This document shows positions 4,001-5,852 of a stretch of 5,852 bases of DNA, piece after piece (positions within the stretch are counted from its first letter, which is position 1; each line of letters begins with the position of its first letter). The notes beneath the pieces were generated by a model. The model had not been told where the DNA came from and made no database searches. It saw only the letters and a list, made by a program, of their open reading frames with translations. The translations under genes were made by a program, and so were the position numbers. Origin of the DNA: Verrucomicrobiota bacterium (lineage in GTDB: Bacteria; Verrucomicrobiota; Verrucomicrobiia; Limisphaerales; AV2); the NCBI GenBank assembly GCA_003219675.1, contig QHPW01000370.1, forward strand, positions 1 through 5,852. The letters run 5' to 3'.

Positions 4001-5852
4001 TTCAGTCCGGCAGTCGCTGTTCCATCGCTGGTCGCGAAATCGACGGTGACTTTGTTCGTGGACACTCCGATGCGCCGCACTGAGATTGCGGCGTTAGTGC
4101 CATTTTCGTTCGCGGTGAAAGTGGATGCAGCAAATTCAAGCGCTGTGTCGTCGTCAAAGATGGTTAGGACAGCTTTGTTCTGCCCGCCCAGAGGAGTGCC
4201 TCCGGTGGGATTTTGCAGCGTGAGAATTATGGTCTCATTGGCTTCCACCAGAGTGTCGTCGATGATGGGAACATAGAAGGTCTTGACGGTTTCACCCGGC
4301 CCAAAGCTGAGCGTTCCGTTGGTCGCCACGTAATCCAAACCGGCCGCGGCCGTGCCATTGCTCGTGGCATAGTCCACATCGACCGCGGAATTTGTGTCTC
4401 CGGTTCGCTGGACCGTGATGGTGGCATATCCAGCGTTCTCGTTCACACCGAAGTTGGCGGCGGTGAACTCGATCGTGCCGTCGTTGTCCAGGATGGTCAC
4501 GGTGGCGTTGTCGGGTGAACCGATTTTTCCGCCGGGAGCACTTAACAATGTCACTTTCACTGTCTCGGGCTGGTCCTGGGTCGGATTGTCCAACGGCACC
4601 ACGGGGACGTTCAAGGAGTTGGCGCCCGCGGGAATTGTGACGGAAGTCCCGATTGGGACGAAATCGGACCCACTGGTGGCCGTTCCGGTGACTTGTAGGT
4701 TCACGGTCAAAGGCTGGGCAGTGTTGCCCGTGCGGGTGATGGTGAAGGTCCCCGATTTCGGCCCCGATTCCATCGCGATGGGGTCCGTCGCCTGGATGCT
4801 GACAACACTCGCATCGTCATCTTGGATCGTGTAAACGTAGGTCCGATAGACATCGAGGAACGCGTTTGTGGGCGTAGGAATGATCATCACATTTGTCGTC
4901 ATGGTGTTTGTGTCCACAACGTTGGTCACGACCGGACCGGGATCAAACAAGCCGATGATAATCGTTCTGTTCGGCTGAGCTTGCGTGTTATCGACTATAG
5001 TCAGCGGTAAATCCTGAATACGCGGACCAGTATTGGTGAAAATCAAACTGCCCGTGCCAGTGAGTTTATAGTCCACATTCGAGATTGCGGTCCCTCCAAT
5101 GACTCGATAATCGACTGTGACCGGGCTTGCCGCCGCGTCCGGATTCGCGCTGATCTCAACCTCGATGACCGGAGCACTCAACGACTCAGGCCCGCTCGAA
5201 GAGGTGCGGGTAAAGCCCACGGCCGGCAGTGCTCCCGAATCACCGTCGTTGAGGGTAAGAAGCGCCTGGTATTGCGACCCGAGGTTGTAGGTCGAATTGG
5301 TCGTGAGTTGAATGATCACGGTCTCGGGCTCTTCTCGATAGTTGTTCTCGACCGGTGTGATAGTGATGTTCGCGCTGTTGGTCCCCGCCGGGATTGTTAC
5401 CTTGCCCCCGATCGCAGCATAATCGCTGCCGGGAATTGCCGAGCCGCCCGCGATGAAATTAACGACCAGGTCGTTCGCCATACTGCCGGCTCGCGTCACC
5501 GTGAACTGTCCCACCGTGCCGGGTTCGACCGCCGGATCGACCGTTGCGGCAATGGTGACCGTGGGCAAATTCTTATCTTGAATGATCACGGTCGCACTCC
5601 GCGGTGAGCCGACGTTGTAGATCGGCGTGTCGGAAAGATAGGCCAGGACTGTCAGGTCTCCCTCTGTGGTTCGGTTATCGACCGGCGTGACAGTTATCGG
5701 GACAGAAACGCTTCCGGCTGGAATGATGACTGAACCGGAAAGCGGCACATAATCTCTCCCGCTGATCGCTGTGCCTCCCACGAGGTAACTCACCTGCAAA
5801 TCTTCGGATAGATCCCCGATCCGAGTTACAACAAATGCCCCGTTTTGGTCGG
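787..5852 (-). CDS. Giant Calx-beta / delta-60 repeat protein, C-terminal 1687 residues (5' end outside window)
   Basis: This open frame ends in TAA at 789-787 and stays open to the right edge. The TTG at 5799-5797 is not a credible start: the 17 codons before it (beginning DQNGAFVVTRIGDLSEDL) complete the first strands of a Calx-beta repeat, so the gene continues upstream. Counting residue 1 as the Asp codon at 5850-5848, the order is: Calx-beta 1-7 (about 1-816), delta-60 propeller (about 819-1172), Calx-beta 8-9 (about 1173-1401), divergent InlB B-repeat (1402-1474), MAM-like jelly roll (1475-1611), C-terminal module (1612-1687). Composition is rich in Asn, Thr, Gly, Asp and Val. Only two cysteines appear (about 680 and 1583), typical of exported proteins. 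I saw no catalytic motif, C-terminal membrane helix or sortase signal. Calx-beta repeats are calcium-binding beta-sandwiches in adhesins and integrin-like proteins, so a cell-surface, matrix or adhesion role is inferred. Any signal peptide would be in the missing N-terminus. Similar giant proteins are frequent in Verrucomicrobiota. Confidence 0.95.
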   Translation of the reverse strand, partial: DQNGAFVVTRIGDLSEDLQVSYLVGGTAISGRDYVPLSGSVIIPAGSVSVPITVTPVDNRTTEGDLTVLAYLSDTPIYNVGSPRSATVIIQDKNLPTVTIAATVDPAVEPGTVGQFTVTRAGSMANDLVVNFIAGGSAIPGSDYAAIGGKVTIPAGTNSANITITPVENNYREEPETVIIQLTTNSTYNLGSQYQALLTLNDGDSGALPAVGFTRTSSSGPESLSAPVIEVEISANPDAAASPVTVDYRVIGGTAISNVDYKLTGTGSLIFTNTGPRIQDLPLTIVDNTQAQPNRTIIIGLFDPGPVVTNVVDTNTMTTNVMIIPTPTNAFLDVYRTYVYTIQDDDASVVSIQATDPIAMESGPKSGTFTITRTGNTAQPLTVNLQVTGTATSGSDFVPIGTSVTIPAGANSLNVPVVPLDNPTQDQPETVKVTLLSAPGGKIGSPDNATVTILDNDGTIEFTAANFGVNENAGYATITVQRTGDTNSAVDVDYATSNGTAAAGLDYVATNGTLSFGPGETVKTFYVPIIDDTLVEANETIILTLQNPTGGTPLGGQNKAVLTIFDDDTALEFAASTFTANENGTNAAISVRRIGVSTNKVTVDFATSDGTATAGLKYVAQTGTLYFSAGETEQTFTVPIIDNALADGDESVNLALANPTGGATLAGQSNAVLVIVDDECSLQFDVANYSIIEYAGSVTLNVRRIGGTVNPVKVDYLTGDGTARAGLKYMAQNGTLSFAGDAYVHSTNGTGTLVFRPGETNKTITISIIDEQLGEGDQTFNVSLTNVLGPQSGALPGSATLGQITNTVVTIVDNETPGNVDYEFNPGAIDGRVRSVALQPDQTIIFGGEFTTVNGINFNRVARLHPDGNLDSGFNPGAGADDVVMSVASQSDGKVLLGGAFANFDTTARNHLARLNADGSLDFGFDSGGGPNGLVRAIASQADGKVLVGGDFTSFNGSAAGHVARLSTDGSVDPDFNVGFGANDAVYAITVQTNDQVVVAGKFTGFNGGNFSRIARLNPDGSLDNNFNPGSSANGAVYSVAQQADGKILIAGAFTSVNAVGSTNLARLNSDGSVDRGFNAAWGIDNAVYSVAVAPDGKIFVGGAFTHLNGADLNRFARLNADGSLDSSFDPGTGANGTIYSVVGQPDGALLIGGEFTQVNGLAREGIARIHGEEKFTFGIVQFSGATYQVSEKAGVAVITVVRTGNSQTEFTVDYLTSDGTAKAGTKYVAQNGTLSFASGETVKTFTIPIIDETTAEGNETVNLILTNAGAGGSLGGRGAAVLVIIDDENAVSFALPYYAVKEDAGAARINVARTGGADSVVTVDYATRDGTATAGLDYVAQQGTLTFGIGETNKAFTVPIIDDRLIETNETIILTLSNPTSDVMIGAQGTALLTILDNDALPQFYNLNISPPLGGAVSPPAGQYPTNSIQVLIAAPERDYEFVGWEGSVSSSNDPLILTMNQNYNLTANFRLNAYSDTFESGNLTTLPWSTTGDQPWFVASGTASGGRFAARSGLIQDGQQSSLVLLFNARAGTGSFDLRVSSEAGWDFLEFHLNGVRVERWSGDVGWQTFRFAVPAGYNSCEWRYTKDANFSAGLDAAFIDNVFIPLNLPDNTNPAALLSVFGLPTGPSLIRLQGQADRSYVIEASTNLVNWAGISTNVATSGTMFIEDLQAPNYPRRFYRAIAK
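1018..1428 (-). other. MAM-like jelly-roll domain within the giant protein
   Basis: About 137 codons begin SDTFESGNLTTLPWSTTGDQ and continue with PWFVASGTASGGRFAARSG, a Ser/Leu strand, FDLRVSSEAGWDFLEFHLNG, VERWSGDVGWQTFRFAVPAG and WRYTKDANFSAGLDAAFIDN. The 'FESG.....PW...G..PW', 'VSSE.GWDFL.F..(N/D)G', 'WSG..GW' and 'W.Y.KD...S.G.D.A.IDNV' series is the MAM-like or concanavalin-type module seen near the C-terminus of many secreted bacterial proteins, including peptidases and adhesins. Such modules commonly bind carbohydrate or protein partners and may carry a structural calcium; the acidic DAAFIDN end is compatible. It contains one of the protein's two cysteines (SCEW). The exact family name is less certain than the fold. 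Confidence 0.7.
1429..1647 (-). other. Divergent InlB B-repeat domain within the giant protein
   Basis: Residues of about 73 codons read YNLNISPPLGGAVSPPAG, then a Tyr-Pro-Thr turn, IQVLIAAPERDYEFVGWEG and a closing NYNLTANF strand. The pattern 'GG.V.P..G.Y...V.V.A.P...Y.F.GW.G ... N..LTA.F' is the signature of the divergent InlB B-repeat (Flg_new-like) family, a small beta-grasp-like domain found in many bacterial surface proteins, where it acts as a spacer or binding module. It links the Calx-beta array to the C-terminal jelly roll. Recognition rests on the motif only, but the match is clear. Confidence 0.8.
1648..2334 (-). repeat. Calx-beta repeats 8 and 9, after the propeller
   Basis: Two further Calx-beta repeats of the second class follow the propeller. 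Unit 8 (about 2334-1981) contains VSEKAGVAVITVVRTG, DYLTSDGTAKAGTKYVAQNG, ASGETVKTFTIPIIDE and GNETVNL, ending VLVIIDDE. Unit 9 (1980-1648) is exactly 111 codons, with VKEDAGAARINVARTGG, DYATRDGTATAGLDYVAQQG, PIIDDRLIETNETIILTLSN and a TILDND end. The acidic clusters typical of calcium binding are kept in both. Unit 8 is more like unit 7, on the other side of the propeller, than like its neighbour unit 9 in its DYLT core. Confidence 0.9.
2335..3396 (-). repeat. Seven delta-60 repeats forming a predicted beta-propeller
   Basis: Seven consecutive units share the pattern NPGxGANxxVYSVAxQxDGKxLxGGxFTxxNGxxxxxxARLNxDGSLDxxF. Bounds: unit 1 3378-3229 (50 residues); units 2-6 at 3228-3076, 3075-2923, 2922-2770, 2769-2617 and 2616-2464 (each exactly 51 residues, 153 bases); unit 7 2463 to about 2335. 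This is the delta-60 repeat (DUF5122-type), which is predicted to build beta-propellers. Unit 7 stops at ARIHGE and lacks the DGSLDxxF tail, whereas a lone tail-like NVDYEF (3396-3379) precedes unit 1, so the two ends probably pair to close the ring. Unit 4 has lost the DGK turn (QTNDQVVVAGKF) and unit 6 has NAAWGIDN in place of NPGxGAN. No enzyme motif is visible; ligand or partner binding is only an inference. Confidence 0.9.
3403..5852 (-). repeat. Calx-beta repeat array, seven units before the propeller
   Basis: Seven tandem Calx-beta repeats, each ending in an acidic strand end such as TILDND, TIFDDD or VIVDDE. Approximate bounds: unit 1 5852-5569 (partial), unit 2 5568-5233, unit 3 5232-4807, unit 4 4806-4477, unit 5 4476-4144, unit 6 4143-3811, unit 7 3810-3403. 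Units 1-4 are one class, with GGTAISGxDYVPL-like cores followed by VTIPAG and a PVDN-type turn. Units 5-7 are a second class, with DYATSDGTATAGLDYVAxxG cores, TLSFxxGET, PIIDD and NETIxLTL. Units 5 and 6 are both exactly 111 codons (333 bases). Unit 3 carries an extra Thr/Asn/Val-rich stretch before its last strand and unit 7 an extra hairpin. The acidic residues at the NEN, DYV, IIDD and DDD positions match where this family binds calcium. Confidence 0.9.

Noticed and set aside
3616..5607. Several 100-160 codon plus-strand frames at 3616-4083, 3788-4276, 4213-4518, 4394-4834 and 5272-5607
   Set aside because: All are antisense to the Calx-beta array, overlap each other in different frames and have low-complexity, repeat-derived peptides.
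1..5852. CRISPR array, defence system, transposon or phage signature
   Set aside because: The only regular repeats are protein-coding domain repeats of 153 and 333 bases. There are no spacer-like units, no transposase or integrase motifs and no terminal inverted repeats.

Overview
The window holds parts of two genes, both on the minus strand, with a 628-base non-coding gap between them. About 87% of it (787 to the right edge) is one open frame: the C-terminal 1687 residues of a giant, probably secreted or surface-exposed repeat protein whose true start lies beyond base 5852. At the left edge are the first 52 codons of an ABC transporter permease of the MacB/FtsX type.

The large protein reads, N to C: seven Calx-beta repeats (5852-3403), a seven-unit delta-60 beta-propeller with an exact 51-residue period (about 3396-2335), two more Calx-beta repeats (about 2334-1648), a divergent InlB B-repeat domain (1647-1429), a MAM-like jelly-roll domain (1428-1018) and a short C-terminal module of the 'YVIEASTNLVNW ... 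RRFYRA' kind (1017-787). It is an all-beta, Asn/Thr/Gly-rich chain with only two cysteines, and I saw no catalytic motif and no obvious C-terminal anchor. This fits a calcium-stabilised adhesin or matrix protein, not an enzyme.

The likely source is a bacterium of the Verrucomicrobiota (Pedosphaera/Limisphaerales-like). The C-terminal module and the Calx-beta plus delta-60 mix are, from memory, very common in giant proteins of that group. The permease N-terminus is of a type abundant in Acidobacteriota and Verrucomicrobiota. This is a family-level inference, not a search result.

The gap 159-786 shows no convincing gene, RNA or strong terminator. It contains one AT-rich near-palindrome (643-659) and a doubtful 34-codon plus-strand frame with a signal-peptide look (540-644). 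Nothing links the two genes functionally beyond shared orientation. I see no defence, mobile or CRISPR system. The most interesting feature is the architecture of the repeat protein: two classes of Calx-beta repeat in separate blocks, and a propeller sitting between two sister repeats, with an apparent circularly permuted ('velcro') closure.
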